Assembly (NCBI RefSeq): GCF_963678635.1
Contig: NW_026971181.1
Span: 1 to 64,000 of the forward strand
Length of the DNA stretch: 64,000 bases
Origin: Symsagittifera roscoffensis
Lineage: Eukaryota > Xenacoelomorpha > Acoela > Convolutidae
Reading direction: 5' to 3'
Both the position numbers and the translations under genes were made by a program. This document shows, piece by piece, positions 12,141 to 24,081 of this stretch (position 1 is its first letter; each line of letters starts with the position of its first letter). The notes under the pieces were generated by a model. It saw only the letters and a program-made list of their open reading frames with translations, ran no database searches and was not told the origin of the DNA.

Positions 12141-12225
12141 TTGAAATGAAAATGTGAATTGAACATCAAATATAATTTGACAAATATATAAATCCAATTT
12201 TAACAACGATTAATATGCAAGGTGC

Positions 12226-12308
12226 AAGTGTATGACAAACAACAAAGTGTATGACAAACAACAAAGTGTATGACAAACAACAGCAAGGAGCAAGTGTATG
12301 ACAAAAAA
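12226..12308. repeat. Minisatellite-like tandem repeat, unit about 19 bp
   Basis: The motif AAGTGTATGACAAACAAC occurs in three near-perfect successive copies and a fourth, offset copy ending in an A-run. It is local and non-coding. Confidence 0.85.
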
Positions 12309-12324
12309 AAACTTTATAACTATA

Positions 12325-13413
12325 TCAGCTTAAACTTTTCTGGTAATAGAGAGTTTTGATTTTATCTATGAGTTTTGCGAAATTCTTCAAAACGGCAAGT
12401 ATTGATATGATGATATTTTTCGATATATCCATGGCATACCCGGCAATTGCATAACCCTTTAAGGGTAAAACTGGTGTCCATTTCTTGGGGTGAAGTGTTT
12501 TTGGCATTGGAACACCCTTTGTCTGAGCATATAGGATGGTGAAGGCCATTTCCGTAAAAAGTACTGATAATTGGTCGTTTTGTATTTTTGCATTTCTGTA
12601 AGTTCAGTATGGAGTTATGGTAGAGATGGATCGAGCAGTTTGAAATTACTAATCGATCTTTGTGCTTTGTCCCACGTTTTCCAGAAGTTACCATAAATAC
12701 GTTGCCAGTTTTTAACGATAGTAGATTCCGGTAAGTCTGGTTTGAAAATATCTAGGCCATACGATCCACTAGGTACAATGATTGGATGTCACAAGCGTGT
12801 TGCTGAAGCGAAGTTGATCTTTTGGAGGTTTATTTTATTCTTCAGCGGGGGATAATTCTTCAACGAAAAAGTGTTTCATTTAGCTCGTTTTATCAGGTGG
12901 CCCAAACGGTGCGTAGGGGATAATTGTGGGCTCAGAGCAACTCCTAGGTAGGTAAATGTGTTGACGGATTCAATTGTTTCTTTTTGGACCATCAGCATAT
13001 CCGTTTTTGATAGACTTTTACCCTTTCTGAATTTCATTGCTTTGGGTTTTCCCCACATGTACTGTTAGTTTTTTCCTGTCGCAGTAGTTTTCCTGCTCTT
13101 TTGCTGCGTTTTGTATGTTTTCATTTTTGGCTTTTATTACAAGGTCGTCGGCGTAGAATAGAACTTTGTATTTTTTGTGATCCGTTATGAGAAGTGAAAA
13201 TAATAATGGGGATAATTTGTCGCTTTGAGCAACACCTTGATCTTGGACGATGTTCTGTGAAACTCGTGATCCACTCGTGACTTTGATAATATTGTATCTG
13301 TAATATGGAGTGTATTGTACGCAGCATGTTACCGTTTACACCTAGTAGGCGGTATGTTTGTTGGAGAATTGTTCTGTTTATACCGTCAAAGGCCCTCTTG
13401 CAACACTGTTATT
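12325..13413 (-). pseudogene. Decayed non-LTR retrotransposon, reverse transcriptase and C-terminal part
   Basis: Read on the minus strand, the first recognisable piece (about 13413-13370) is a RAFDGINR motif of RT domain 3. It is followed by VAQSDKLSPLLFSLL and the catalytic YADD box at 13144-13155. After a frame change comes a palm/thumb segment with FRKG, VNTFTYLGV near 12880-13058. Farther on, at 12362-12694, a frame contains a Cys/His cluster (CNCRVCHGYIEKYHHINTC) typical of the C-terminal zinc motif of some LINE proteins. Frame shifts break the protein several times. Clade is uncertain. Confidence 0.75.
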
Positions 13414-13439
13414 TACGCATTTCGATACTTCAGTTTATT

Positions 13440-15051
13440 GTCTTACTGGCAAGAGACAAAAGATTTCCAGTCTTGTATGTTCGGAACATTTAAAGCAGGG
13501 CACTGAAAAACGCTCAAAGATAAATCACAGTAGTAGACCAAAAGAACCTTTCAGCCTCAATGATATAAAGTGCAACACACCGACACTAACGAATTTCTCC
13601 ATCTCAACCAAGACAATATACAATTTAAATGAACTTGACTCAACAAAAAGCCGAGTGCCGAATGGCCTGCCACCTATCTTCTAGCATCGCTGTGGAAAGC
13701 AGATGCGATTGACTCTTAACAAATTTCACAAACATCAAACGCTTATGCAAACTACCATCTGCTTGGAAAATCGCTGCGGTCACCCTCATCCACATGAAAA
13801 ACGACACCAAAATGCTGAAAACTACGGTCCTATCTCTCTCCTCAAAATTGATAGCAAAGTATTTGAGAAATGTATGAATGCTCACCTGCAAAAATTTCTG
13901 TCTAAAAACGAGCATGGGAAATGTATGTATGCTCACCTACGAATATTTCTGTCTAAAAACGAGCATGGGTTTGTAAAAAAGATTGCAAAAGTTTGCAATA
14001 TGCTCCAGTTTCTAAACAGAATTTATGAATCCCTCGATTTTAATCCGCATGATGACATAATCGCTTTCTATGATAACTTCTCAAAGGCGTGTGACAAAGT
14101 AACACATCAAAAATTACTACAAAAGTTAAGCTCACATGGCAAAGGTGGATGCTTTCTTGATGCTCTTCATGATTATCTGAGTCATCGTCAGCAATTTGTT
14201 CGCATTAGAATTCAAACATCAGCTGTACTTGAAATCACAAGTGGGGTCCTTCAGGGGTCTATTTTGGGCCCTCCACTTTTCTGCATTTTTGTTTATGATC
14301 TTCCCGATATTTTGAAATTTATGGATCCCTTCGTATTTCCAGACGACCTCGAAACTATCAATTGGACAAGAATTTAATAAAATTCAATGTGACTTGGAAA
14401 AATCGAGGAGTAGGTCTTATTAAGCATCATAGAATTAGCCTTACACAAGTGTGCCCAATTAAACTTCAGAGGAAATAACATAAACCTAACAACCATGGGC
14501 AACTCACAAGAGGCGGAAGTCATCAAAGATCTAGAGTCCACCTGACAGATAAAATGAAATGGAGCACTCATTTGAGAGAACGCTTGAAAAAGCCAATAAA
14601 ATACCGTACTGTTTGAAGCAAAATGATGCATGCAACGTTAAGTTTTCGTCAAATTGGGTTACAAATCTATGCTGTTACCAATACTGACCTTGAGAAAGAA
14701 CGTTAAGAAGCTTGAATTATTCCAGAGGAAAGGTATCAAGTGGGTATGTGGGAATTGTACCCAAGGCTATAATGAACAACTCCGGTTGCTGAATATTTTG
14801 CCTCTCACTCTGTTCTTGCGGATAAATAATCTCATTCTTTCAAAACTCCACACAGAGAACACCATAACAGAGCGATACCTTCAATCACTAGCATAGAAAG
14901 TAGAAGACAGGAATTGTTTATGTCAAAATCACGAACAGAGAAACGCAGAAGTGAATTCATATTCGGGTTGACCAGAGTAGCAAACAGGATACAACCCTTA
15001 GTCGATTTCAAAACCAAAAAAGGACCAGGACTTTTTGATCAACACTTTTGA
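13440..15051 (+). pseudogene. Decayed non-LTR retrotransposon (jockey/CR1-like RT), plus strand
   Basis: Pieces in order: a pre-RT segment (NLNELDSTKSR.PNGLPP, near 13630-13670), NYGPISLL with SKVFEKC (13820-13880), FSKACDKVTHQKLLQKL (14080-14125), SGVLQGSILGP (14240-14275), and a palm motif where the usual ADD is PDD (14340). A C-terminal region reaches about 15051. Frames change several times and there is a stop at 13682. A roughly 60 bp internal tandem duplication repeats the SKNEHG segment at 13870-13970. The active-site change and breaks make it inactive. Confidence 0.8.
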
Positions 15052-16020
15052 ATGGCGACAGATCTACACTTGAAAAAGTTTCAATTTTTGACACATTAAT
15101 TTTCAGATGCGTTTACTCGCGGTAGATTTGCACGAAGCGTAGAAGTTTTTCAAAATATTTAGTTTTAATAAGGAATGTAATGTCATGGGCTTACGAAGTT
15201 AGCTCTTGATGAAAATCATCGAGATTCAGATTTATTACTTTGGCTTATCTGCTGCTCTAGAAGTTCTAAAAGAGCTTCAAGTGCATTTATTTTTTTTTGA
15301 AGTTTGAAAATTGAGATTTTATCAAACACAAATTGGTTTGTTCCTTGCGTTCCTTGACTCTTTTCAAACAGTCTGTTAGCTATATTTTGATTTGTAATTT
15401 TGTTTACTTTTGCGATAAACAAGGGCATTGCAATCGGGCCCTAGACTTTTTTCCCGTACTTTTACAAGACTTCTGACATGCTCAAATTTTTGAAAATTCA
15501 AACAAAAATACGATGTTCTAGGTAGTAATTAGGGGAAGTTCGTTTCAGGTTATAGCTTTTTTAAAAATAATATTCCAGAGAAAAAGATTGTTTGTTCTTT
15601 TTTCGGATTTGTGGTTTTCGTTCTAGTTTTTGTCGGCTCGTTTTCTGTTTTTTTTTTAAACATGCAGTTTATTTTTTTCTGGTGCGTTTTTTCTGGGCTT
15701 ACTTTTCAAAGCTTAGGTTTTTAAATTGATTGAATCAGTTCTATATAATTGTAAGTTCTGTAATTTGTGGTTTCTTAGTTTATTTTCGATTGAACGGTTT
15801 TGACTGATGTTATATCAGGTTCGTCAAGTTATTTTGCATAGTTTCGAAGGCAAATTATATAGTGAGGCTTTAACGAGTCTCAGTACAGATGTTCCATAAA
15901 AACGTTTGAAACTAAAGCATCATTTTTTAAAAGTTTTGTTTTCGGCTCAAACGCTTCTCTTCTTTATTATGTTCTTCGCAAAATTTCTTTGGCTTTTCAA
16001 CTTTAAAATTTGCCAAGTTC
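15052..16020. other. AT-rich intergenic DNA, nothing recognised
   Basis: No gene, tRNA or clean repeat border was found. The first part may be the 3' tail of the LINE remnant that ends near 15051. Confidence 0.45.
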
Positions 16021-16025
16021 TTTCT

Positions 16026-16098
16026 CTCTCAGCCTAGTGGTAACGCCATTGCCTTAACACCATAGACTTATGGGTTCGATTCTCGGTCGGATCTTTTT
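16026..16098 (+). repeat. tRNA-like sequence (SINE head or tRNA pseudogene)
   Basis: It contains an A-box-like GCCTAGTGGTAA and, about 42 bp on, a B-box-like GGGTTCGATTC, followed by a run of eight or more T that could stop RNA polymerase III. The stems do not pair into a full cloverleaf, so a working tRNA is unlikely. A tRNA-derived SINE or pseudogene fits best. Confidence 0.55.
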
Positions 16099-16149
16099 TT
16101 TTAGTTTATATGCAATTGAAAGAAAAAATTCGGATAAAATTCAATTGTC

Positions 16150-17290
16150 TGACTTTCGTTTGTCTGCTCAAGTTTTGTCGGCCAAGCTGACACATCACAG
16201 CTTATGCTGTAAATAACTTCCATTGCAGTTTCAAGCGCAAGTGTTGTTCAAAGATTAGTTTTTCTAATCACTTGAAAGACTAGTTAGACTTGAAAGATTA
16301 GTTTTTCTAATCAAATCATTTTTTGGGCTTACTTGTGTCTGCTCAAAGAGTGTCGGCTTATTTGCTACATCATTGATTTTTCCTGAGCTGAAAAGCATCT
16401 TGAATTTTAGTGGCAAGTGCAAATGCTGTTCATTGTATTTTCAGGTGGGACTTAAAACTCAAAGAATTGTTATATGAAATCATATTTTTTCGAATCAATT
16501 TGTGTCTGCTCAAAAATTGTCGGCTTTATTTCCTTTTCGTAAAAGTGTTTCCACTGCTAGTTTGATTTTCAAGTTTCTGGCATGTTTATTCTGGAATGAA
16601 CTTCTCTCGAGACATCGAGAAATTTTAATTATGTTAGACATAGTGTTTTCCCTTTTTTCATTTTTTTCGACTTCCTTTGTTTTTTTGTTTGTTGGATCGC
16701 AGGTGGTGCAAAGTTCTGCTTCGCCTCTGTGTCGAGGTTTTTTGTGTTATATATAGGTTTTGAAAGTTTGGAGTATGCTGTAGTTTTTGCGTATAGTCAG
16801 TTTTTTTGCGCCTGATGTATCACAAGTGGTGCGAAACTCCGCCTCGCCTCTGTGTTGAAACCTTGATTTTTTATTTCTGATATCAGACTTCTTTTTTGAT
16901 ATCAATGGGCATAGCGAGAAGACTAATAATTGGAAACCAGCTCGTGTCTAAATTATAATTTTAGTGACGTAGCCATTGTTTTTACAATGTCTCGATTTGT
17001 GTTAATAGATCACGTGTCTGACATTATTAAGTTTTATTAGAAGTCGAAAGTTTGACTGAATCGGCGCTGAACCCTGAATGATTCCTGTTCTGATTGAAGG
17101 GAAGTATGCAACAAATACTCGACTTTTTTGACACCGTTTCAAAATGCCAGTTGAAACCAACAGATACAAAATTTTCAACTCTCATATGCATGTAATCCGC
17201 AACCTGTCAATATGATAATGTTACTATTATCTTAAGTGTTATTGTAAAATTGTATCTTGTTGTTTGGAATAAAGTCTTATTCATCCCAGT
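16150..17290 (+). repeat. Internally repetitive dispersed repeat
   Basis: A motif of the type GTCTGCTCAAA..TGTCGGC recurs at about 16157, 16336 and 16501, roughly every 165-180 bp. A related copy occurs at 23568. A second motif, ATCGCAGGTGGTGCAAAG..CCTCTGTG, occurs at about 16697 and 16817 and again at 25656. A possible polyadenylation signal (GGAATAAAG) lies at about 17266. No protein is recognisable, so this is probably part of an unclassified dispersed element. Confidence 0.5.
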
Positions 17291-17740
17291 CTTTTCTCGG
17301 TTAGTCCAAAACGTTCTGTTTTTTTTTTCTGGAAGGTAAATTATAATTCTGAACTACAACTAAAGGATATAAATTATTAGCTCCGTAATATGGTTATTTT
17401 TTTCAACCAATTTAATAAAAGGAGCCCTCGGCGACCACAACCTTAGGGAATCTATGGGCAAAAGTGACAGCTTGGTGTGGCAATTTGAAGCAGTTTCAGT
17501 TGAGATTTGATTTCTAAAAAGCCTTTAACCATGCTTTTTTCAGCCAATTTTTTGATATATTTCTGACAGCAATTTATGCGTTCTGCAAGCAATTATTACC
17601 TCGTTCTTGCAGACGACTATTCAATTAGATTCACTCTCTGTGCCGTTTTTTTTCCCTTTTTTTTATCAGCTTTCCTTAAAAGTTAAAAGGTTTTGGAGTC
17701 ATAACTCTTGAGAGTATAAGATAATAATGCTATCAATTCT

Positions 17741-17750
17741 CAGATAAATT
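17741..17750 (+). promoter_or_regulatory. 3' splice acceptor 7 nt upstream of a start codon
   Basis: TATCAATTCTCAG is followed by ATAAATT and then the ATG at 17751. No first-exon donor can be assigned with confidence upstream. The arrangement, and even the ATAAA after the AG, resembles the leader of the RSPH1-like gene. It may be a 5' UTR intron end or a trans-splice acceptor. Confidence 0.45.
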
Positions 17751-20700
17751 ATGGAGCTGAGTCCCCTTCAGAAGATCGTCAAAATCGAGGAAGTTCGTCA
17801 AGCCATGATGAAGAGTGCTGAGAGCACTATGGGTGCAATCCATCCCGCCACTCGTATCGACCTGAACAACTTCTATAACAGCTGCACCGGATGTCTGGCG
17901 GCAGTGAAACAGCTGCGGGGTTTGGGCAATGCGACCATAACTGAGACACTTTGGAAAGAAGTGAACACTTTTGCAGACCATGCAGAGCTTCTGCGAGAGG
18001 AGGTGGTCAAATTGGATCCGAGTTACCAAAATGACGGACCACTTGTGAAATGTGAGAAAATTTTTTAGTTGCTTGTTTTTTTTTCTGAAAAAAAAACAGG
18101 TTCTCCTAGCTACTGCTTCATTTAAAAAATAGAGATAGCCATTAAGTAACTTAAAAAGAAATAAAATCAAAATGATTGTTTATGTGCATGTGTTGCTCTG
18201 GTAGTGTGCGGAACGAACCGTTAGTTCTTAAGGTCAAAATTATTCCAAAGTTTTGTAGCCAACTTAAACTTTGGAATAATTTAAGTTATTCCAAAGTTAA
18301 GTTATTCCAAAGGCGCTTTTGGCATATATGCAGTAATTTTGGGAGAAGAGCCCGCGGTGGAACAAAGAGCTACAAAAAATGTTTTATCAGAAAAGCACAG
18401 GAAAGTTTTTGCATAATACGATCATCCTAGGGATCCAAAAGAGCTCGAAAAATAGAAATGATTGGCCTAAAACCGCCAATCTTTTTGACAGTTATTTTTC
18501 CTTTGTCAAAAGTTTTCTTTTCTGGTTGGTGTTTTCGTTCCATTTTTTATTGATACCAAACGAATACGAATACATATTAGAATTCCATGTCGGCATTTTT
18601 TTCTCTTTCTGGTTAGGTCTGGCTCGGATGATGAACAAAGGAGACACAGTTTTGCGGGAGGTGAGAAACCAGTGCAACTCCAAACTGCTGGACACTTTTG
18701 GGGACGACTGGATGAACGAGACCAACGAGAGATACGCCAAAGATCTCAGTATCGTCATTAGGGTGAGAAATAGTTAGATAAAACTCTACACTATTGTAAG
18801 ATAACTGTAAAATTAATAGTAAGATAACTATAGTTTACATTTCTTCTACACAATCGAAGAAAAAATTGAAAAACAACAATAGATTTACTTATGATTGTTA
18901 CCCGAATCAGTAAAATAGTTTTTTTTTTTATCATTTGTCTTTTTTTGTTTCAGATTTGAAAACGTTATCTCAGATTTGACTGTTTACTTTTCACTCTAGT
19001 TGCGCATGTTTTATGTTAATAAAAAAAAATTCAAAAAAATTGAAATAAAAGGCTTGGAAACTTTTCGAATTTTTATTTTAATTTCATCTTTCGAAAAAAA
19101 TGTAGCCAAATGTGACTAATTTATTAATCTTATACGCTTTCGTTTTGTCTTTCTTATTGGTTTGAATTTTTACTCGTTTCTTTTCTGCGGAAAATCTTTG
19201 CTCTCGTCCATTAAGTTGCAACAAATTATCATACGTGTTGAGCTTAATAAAAAGTAAGTTTGATTCTAAAATTTTTTACCTTCGTGATCAGCAAGGGTGT
19301 TGTAACAGGGTATTAGATTTTTTCCCGTAAAAAACCCGGATTGACCGAAAATACTAATCATGCAGTTTTCATACATGGAATAATGCTCATCATACACTTT
19401 TGAGAAATTAAAATATAAAAAATCAATATTTTTGGTTTATTGAAAAATGCTAGTCATGCAAGTTCCATATATGAAAAACCACTAATCATAGACCTTTCTT
19501 GCAATTTTCTGTACTTATGCAATTGCATGAAAGGTATATGATTAGTGATTTTTTATGTATGGAAACTGTATGACTAGCATTTTTCCATAAAACAAAAATA
19601 TTGATTTTATACATTTTATTTTTTCAAAATTTTTGGTTATGTTCGTAACCGAACACAAGTGACAAAAACCTTGTTTACTGAAACATAGAGTAACCAAAGG
19701 TTCGACTGTCTCGCATTAAAAACTTATTGGAAATGGCCTGAAGTCTCGTAAATCTGTCTCACAAATAATATAACCAAATTATCAAACTTCAAAATTTTGG
19801 CAGAAATTTTCAACAATGATTATTTTTAAAATTTGAATTTTTAACCTATCAGACATTAATCAAGGCATTCATGAACATGCCATAGAAAACAAATTGGAGT
19901 TTTTAGCATTTTGAAAAAAGTTATTAGGCGAAAAGGAAAAAAATCCAATATTAGTGTATCCAGGACTGCGTTATGCACACAAAGCGTTAAATTTAGCATG
20001 AAAAAAAATGAAAAATGTTTAATTAAGCACAAAATTTGATTTGCTGATGAAAAAACTTTGTTTATCGAATTCGCAGCTGGAATGTTGCGTGCTTCTTTAA
20101 ATATTCTTATTCGATGATGGTGGCTGCTTATTTCGCCTACAAGTAATGCCCATACTAGAGACGATAAAAATGCTGGATTCAATACGGCCTGGGAGCCTAT
20201 TTAGTCAATTGTTTTTTGTGGCTTTTGTCTTAATTTCTTTCTGCTAGCTTCCGTGCTCTTTTTGTTCATGTTGAGCATATACGTTCAAACTAAATTTATA
20301 AACTAAGTTTAATTGAGCAAAGACCATTGTAAATAGTTTCAGCTATTTATTCTGCTCTGAAGAGAAGCTATTAACTGTTTTTCAAATCCTGGCGGGAACC
20401 ATCTTTTGGATTTTGCCCAGAGAAAAAGGAACAGAGGCCTATTGTCGAGTATTTAAGTAAAATTGTCCGGTTTGCAGGATATTGCCCCGTGTGTCAATTA
20501 CTCCAGTGCGCGTAGTGCCAGTAGGACCAAAGCCGCAAAAGAGGCATCTGCTAAAGCCCAGCAAGCGGCTGCTGCTGCTAAAGCCACCGTCACCGCCGCT
20601 AAGACTGCGTCCCCTGCAGCCGCGACTGTAAATACGGGCGGTGGTGGTACTAGTAGTGCCACAGCCAAGACAGAATCAAAACCGATCTTGAAAACGGGGC

Positions 20701-21426
20701 CGAATGCTCCGACTCCGACAATTGCTGGAGCAGCCGATTCAGAGAAGCATATTACGTTCTTGGCCCCGTCGCCGTACAATGAGAAACCGGAGCAAGTCGA
20801 TATAAGTGAGTTCAACTACAATTATTGCATCGGAAACTGGAGTCAATATTTTTTTTTGGTAAAAATCAATTTAAGCTAGGCTAACTAATTGTTCCGACCA
20901 CCTTCTGGATAAGGAAACGAGAAAGCGCTTAAGAACCACATGTTTTTACGGAAAAGTATGTACCCACAAAATTCCAATAGTGTGTGAATTTGTAATTGTG
21001 CGTTGAGTTTTTGTCGTGAATTTGTTTTTTCACATCTTTTCCGCTGCCCCTGAAAACGAAAAAATGAAAATTAATGTTGAAACGGAGAATTAAATGCTTC
21101 AATCACTGTTACTTAGCTTCTGAGTTCTTTCAGCCGGAAGATTTAAGAAAAGTCGAAATTAGAACGAGTCAAGTTTGGATATCAATTAGTTCGCTAAACC
21201 TCACGCAATAAAAATTACTTTTTGGAAACTAATTCTGCCTGTTGCTTTAAATGTTTGTTTTTTAGCTAACATTCCGCACTTCAAAGATCCCAACTACATC
21301 AACCTGCCCCAGTTCACCGGAGTTCCGGAACACAGCAGACCCATTTTCCAGCAGGAGATGCCACCTCTACACACGACTCCAGACGCAGAGAACATATTCC
21401 AGGCACCCAAGTTCCCCCCTCCATGA
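17751..21426 (+). CDS. Unrecognised protein of about 311 aa, four coding exons
   Basis: Exons 17751-18051, 18617-18762, 20478-20805 and 21266-21426 (stop TGA) join with consistent phases (1, 0, 1) and GT-AG borders, giving 312 codons including the stop. I do not recognise the family. Exons 1-2 encode a probably all-helical domain of about 150 residues with few low-complexity stretches, starting MELSPLQKIVKIEEVRQAMM. Exon 3 begins with about 50 residues rich in Ala, Lys and Ser, then Gly/Thr-rich sequence, suggesting a flexible linker. Exon 4 gives a Pro-rich tail (FKDPNYINLPQFTGVP). No signal peptide or membrane segment is apparent. Intron 1 holds a short hairpin and intron 2 a large fold-back element. 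Confidence 0.7.
18239..18311. repeat. Perfect 15 bp stem hairpin plus two direct repeats, in an intron
   Basis: ATTATTCCAAAGTTT at 18239-18253 is exactly complementary to 18266-18280, with a 12 nt loop. It is followed by two direct copies of TAAGTTATTCCAAAG. It lies in intron 1 of the unrecognised gene. Confidence 0.8.
19399..19635. repeat. Large palindromic fold-back element in an intron
   Basis: A left arm (about 19399-19507) and a right arm (about 19526-19635) are inverted copies with roughly 85-90 per cent visual identity. Both contain AAAAATGCTAGTCAT and CACTAATCATA, around a short centre that reads TGCAATTGCATG. A weaker third piece of the same sequence lies just upstream, at 19338-19395. 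It looks like a fold-back MITE. Confidence 0.75.
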
Positions 21427-22344
21427 AAGAGACACCATAGTGGACAGAGATAGATTGTTGTTGACAGACTTCAAGTAGCTCATAAAAGATCTTCTCCCAT
21501 CCAATTTTTTCTCTGAATTTGTTGGCAAAAAATATTACCTGAAACTTCTATTTAATAAGAACAAATTCACAAATTATCCTAAATTTGGTAACTTAAGAAT
21601 TTGGAAAAATAAGTTTGATCTTACGCCTCAAATGAAACCTTAAATGTTTCAACGTTAGCTTGGGTCTACGTTGTTAATTTGTCAGAGAGTGGAGATTGGG
21701 AAAAGATCTAGGAATCATTGTACAAATTATCAGAAAAAGTAATAATGAAATTGTATATTGTAAATACATTGTTGCTGAAAGTTGTACCTATGTAAAACCA
21801 CCGAATCAATTGAATAGAAATTATATCAGGTTTCTTTCCGGCATCAATGAAAGAAGTTTTTTCTTCGATTGTTCAAACAACAATGGTGTCATTAATTAAA
21901 AATGACAAATTGACTCGTGGAATCGTAAGTAACTTAATTGCCCCATAATTGTTACAGGGTTTCGAAAATTCCTATTTGCGTTCATTAAAGCGCGATTTAC
22001 ATGGTTTCTTCGTAAATTCTTTAATAATCGAATTTGCACTGCATTTGCAGCTGAACTAGCTCAAATTTGAATAATGTTAGCTGATTTGAAATATCCGGAT
22101 AAAACATACAAATAAATTCGCACCTGAAAATTTTGGTCAAACTGCAAGAAAATTGTGTCCTCTTTTTGTCAAATTTTTCGCGAATTTGAGAGGAACGAGT
22201 TGAGTTTTTGTTTTATTCGTTATATAAGTGCTTTAAAAATCACTAAATGAACTGGGTTATATCAAAAGACAGTAAAAAATGACAAGACTGCTTATATCAG
22301 GGCGAAGCCCTAAATTTTCCGACAAATGAAGTTTCTATGGAAAA
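21427..22344. other. 3' flank of the unrecognised gene, AT-rich, no further gene
   Basis: This probably contains the 3' UTR and then intergenic DNA. No canonical AATAAA close to the stop, no RNA gene and no transposon ends were recognised. Confidence 0.45.
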
Positions 22345-23354
22345 TTTAAAATTGAATAATTGATAAAACTGTAAAAAAAAACTGGAGAAGGTTCGAATTT
22401 TTTTTTGATGTTTTAATATGAAATCATCCCTTCACATGCTATGTTTAGTGCCAATTGATATTTTTTGCATAAATCAAAGTATTAATTAGACTAGATAGCC
22501 TGCATTAGGACAGATTTCTTATATGGGTTAAATCTCTGCTCACGCGGTAATAGCACGGTAGGCATCGCAAGTTAATTGTCCCAAATTCGCAATATTTAAA
22601 CCCCAATAACTTTGCAAAACAATAATACGGGGGAAAAAAATTTATTAAAGGTTGAGCTCAGAACAACTACTTTTCTTTGGAGCACTTTTCGAATGAGTAA
22701 TAAAATAGCTAGCTAAAATCCGATGTTTGTCTCAAGCAAAAACCAGCATCAGCACATGCCGTCATTTTCTTAGAAAGTTTGAGCAACTATCTGTAAAGAT
22801 GGATGAGCAAAAACCAATGCAACATTATGAAAAGCAAAATTAATCCAACGAAATGACTGGTTAAATAACGGTATTGTATTTTATCCTTATAAAGCGTAAG
22901 CAGCGAGACCAATCATTCCGAATTAAACTTGGGTAAAAAATTGGATCGTGTAAAACAAAATCTGAATTAAATCACTTTGCATTGAACAGAGCTTCTGATT
23001 TGATACATTGAAAATAAAATTCAAATGAAATTGTTTTCTTTTGGAAAGTCTATTCAATTTTTTTTTGAAGTGTGTACTCATCAGGGCGGTAAAGAGCAAT
23101 TAAAACACTCAAGACTCCATTCCTTTACGAGTAATTTGTTTGTTTTTTCTTTAATGATTTTTGAAAACGAACTGACAAATTCTGAAAAAAAATGCACAGT
23201 TTCTGGTATTCGTTCTGGAGAATGGTCGTTAGGGGCCGTTGTTCCGCTGGCAAAGACATATTTTTGTTTTTGTCATAAGTTTTTTTTTTTTGTGTAGTGG
23301 GCAATAATGCCTCAGTTTTAAGCATAAATCTGGTGCGGTATCGATCCACATACT
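22345..23354. repeat. 1 kb dispersed repeat, copy A
   Basis: Nearly identical along its length to 26641-27627. The shared features include CTCACGCGGTAATAGCACGG, a central block around CATCAGCACATGCCGTC, and a terminal part with GTAGTGGGCAATAATGCC followed by a B-box-like GTATCGATCC. No long open frame is present. Copy A lacks an obvious target-site duplication. Confidence 0.85.
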
Positions 23355-23654
23355 TCTCTATGCTTGCAATTAGCAAGCGTTATTAAATTCGAATAGAGAA
23401 TTTTTTCAGGTTAACAACTAGTTTAGCAAAATCAGTTGAATCATTATGCAGCTGACAAGCTCAATTTTATAAAAAATGAAAACTAACCCCTGGGCGGGTA
23501 CTAGTTACTACAAGGTAGTTTCAGGGAGACAAATTTTACAAAATAAAGTTTTAATCTGGCTCAACTGATGACTGCTGAAAAATTGTCGGCCTTGTTTCTG
23601 CTTTGTAAGTTTTGCTCAGTCGCTAAATTGAAGTTCCCATTTCTTGCATGTTTA

Positions 23655-24081
23655 CCTAGAACCATATTTGTCAACGGGCCGGGCCGGGCCGGGCCGGGCC
23701 GGACCGAGGTTTTCACTTTTGTCAACGGGCCCCAACGGGCCTTACTTTTATTTAAACAAAACAGTGACACTGACCAACGCTGAAAAAGACTCCTTAAAGT
23801 TAATACAAATGAAACACGTGGTTCTTGGTCACCATTCGTTCAACTCTACTGAGGAGCCAGGTCTAGTCGCTTTGTTGCAAGGAATGGTGGATTTTACCAA
23901 ATTTACTAAATTTGTTGTTTTTTTACTAAAAAAGCAGCAACGGGCCTCAACGGGCCGATATTTAATAAATTCCCTGTTTATCGGGCCGCCAACGAGCTCG
24001 ACTTGAATTATATCGGGCCGGGCTGGGCCGGGCTGGGCCGGGCCTCAATTATGGCGGCCCGTTGACAAGTCTGCCTAGAAC
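23655..24081. mobile_element. GC-rich hAT-type MITE, 411 bp, perfect 8 bp target duplication
   Basis: The element 23663-24073 is flanked by CCTAGAAC at 23655-23662 and 24074-24081. The left end is CATATTTGTCAACGGGCC and the right end, on the minus strand, is CAGACTTGTCAACGGGCC. Both ends continue into GGGCC[G/T] microsatellite-like tracts, and the AACGGGCC motif also recurs inside. The GC tracts contrast sharply with the AT-rich surroundings. There is no transposase, and the open frame across it is incidental. Confidence 0.87.

Noticed and set aside
12226-12308. CRISPR-like array
   Set aside because: The repeats are contiguous without spacers and the genome is eukaryotic; it is a minisatellite.
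16026-16098. Functional tRNA gene
   Set aside because: A- and B-box-like motifs are present, but the acceptor and T stems do not pair.
23644-24006. 120-codon frame across the GC-rich MITE
   Set aside because: It consists of translated GGGCC repeats and lies inside a non-autonomous transposon.
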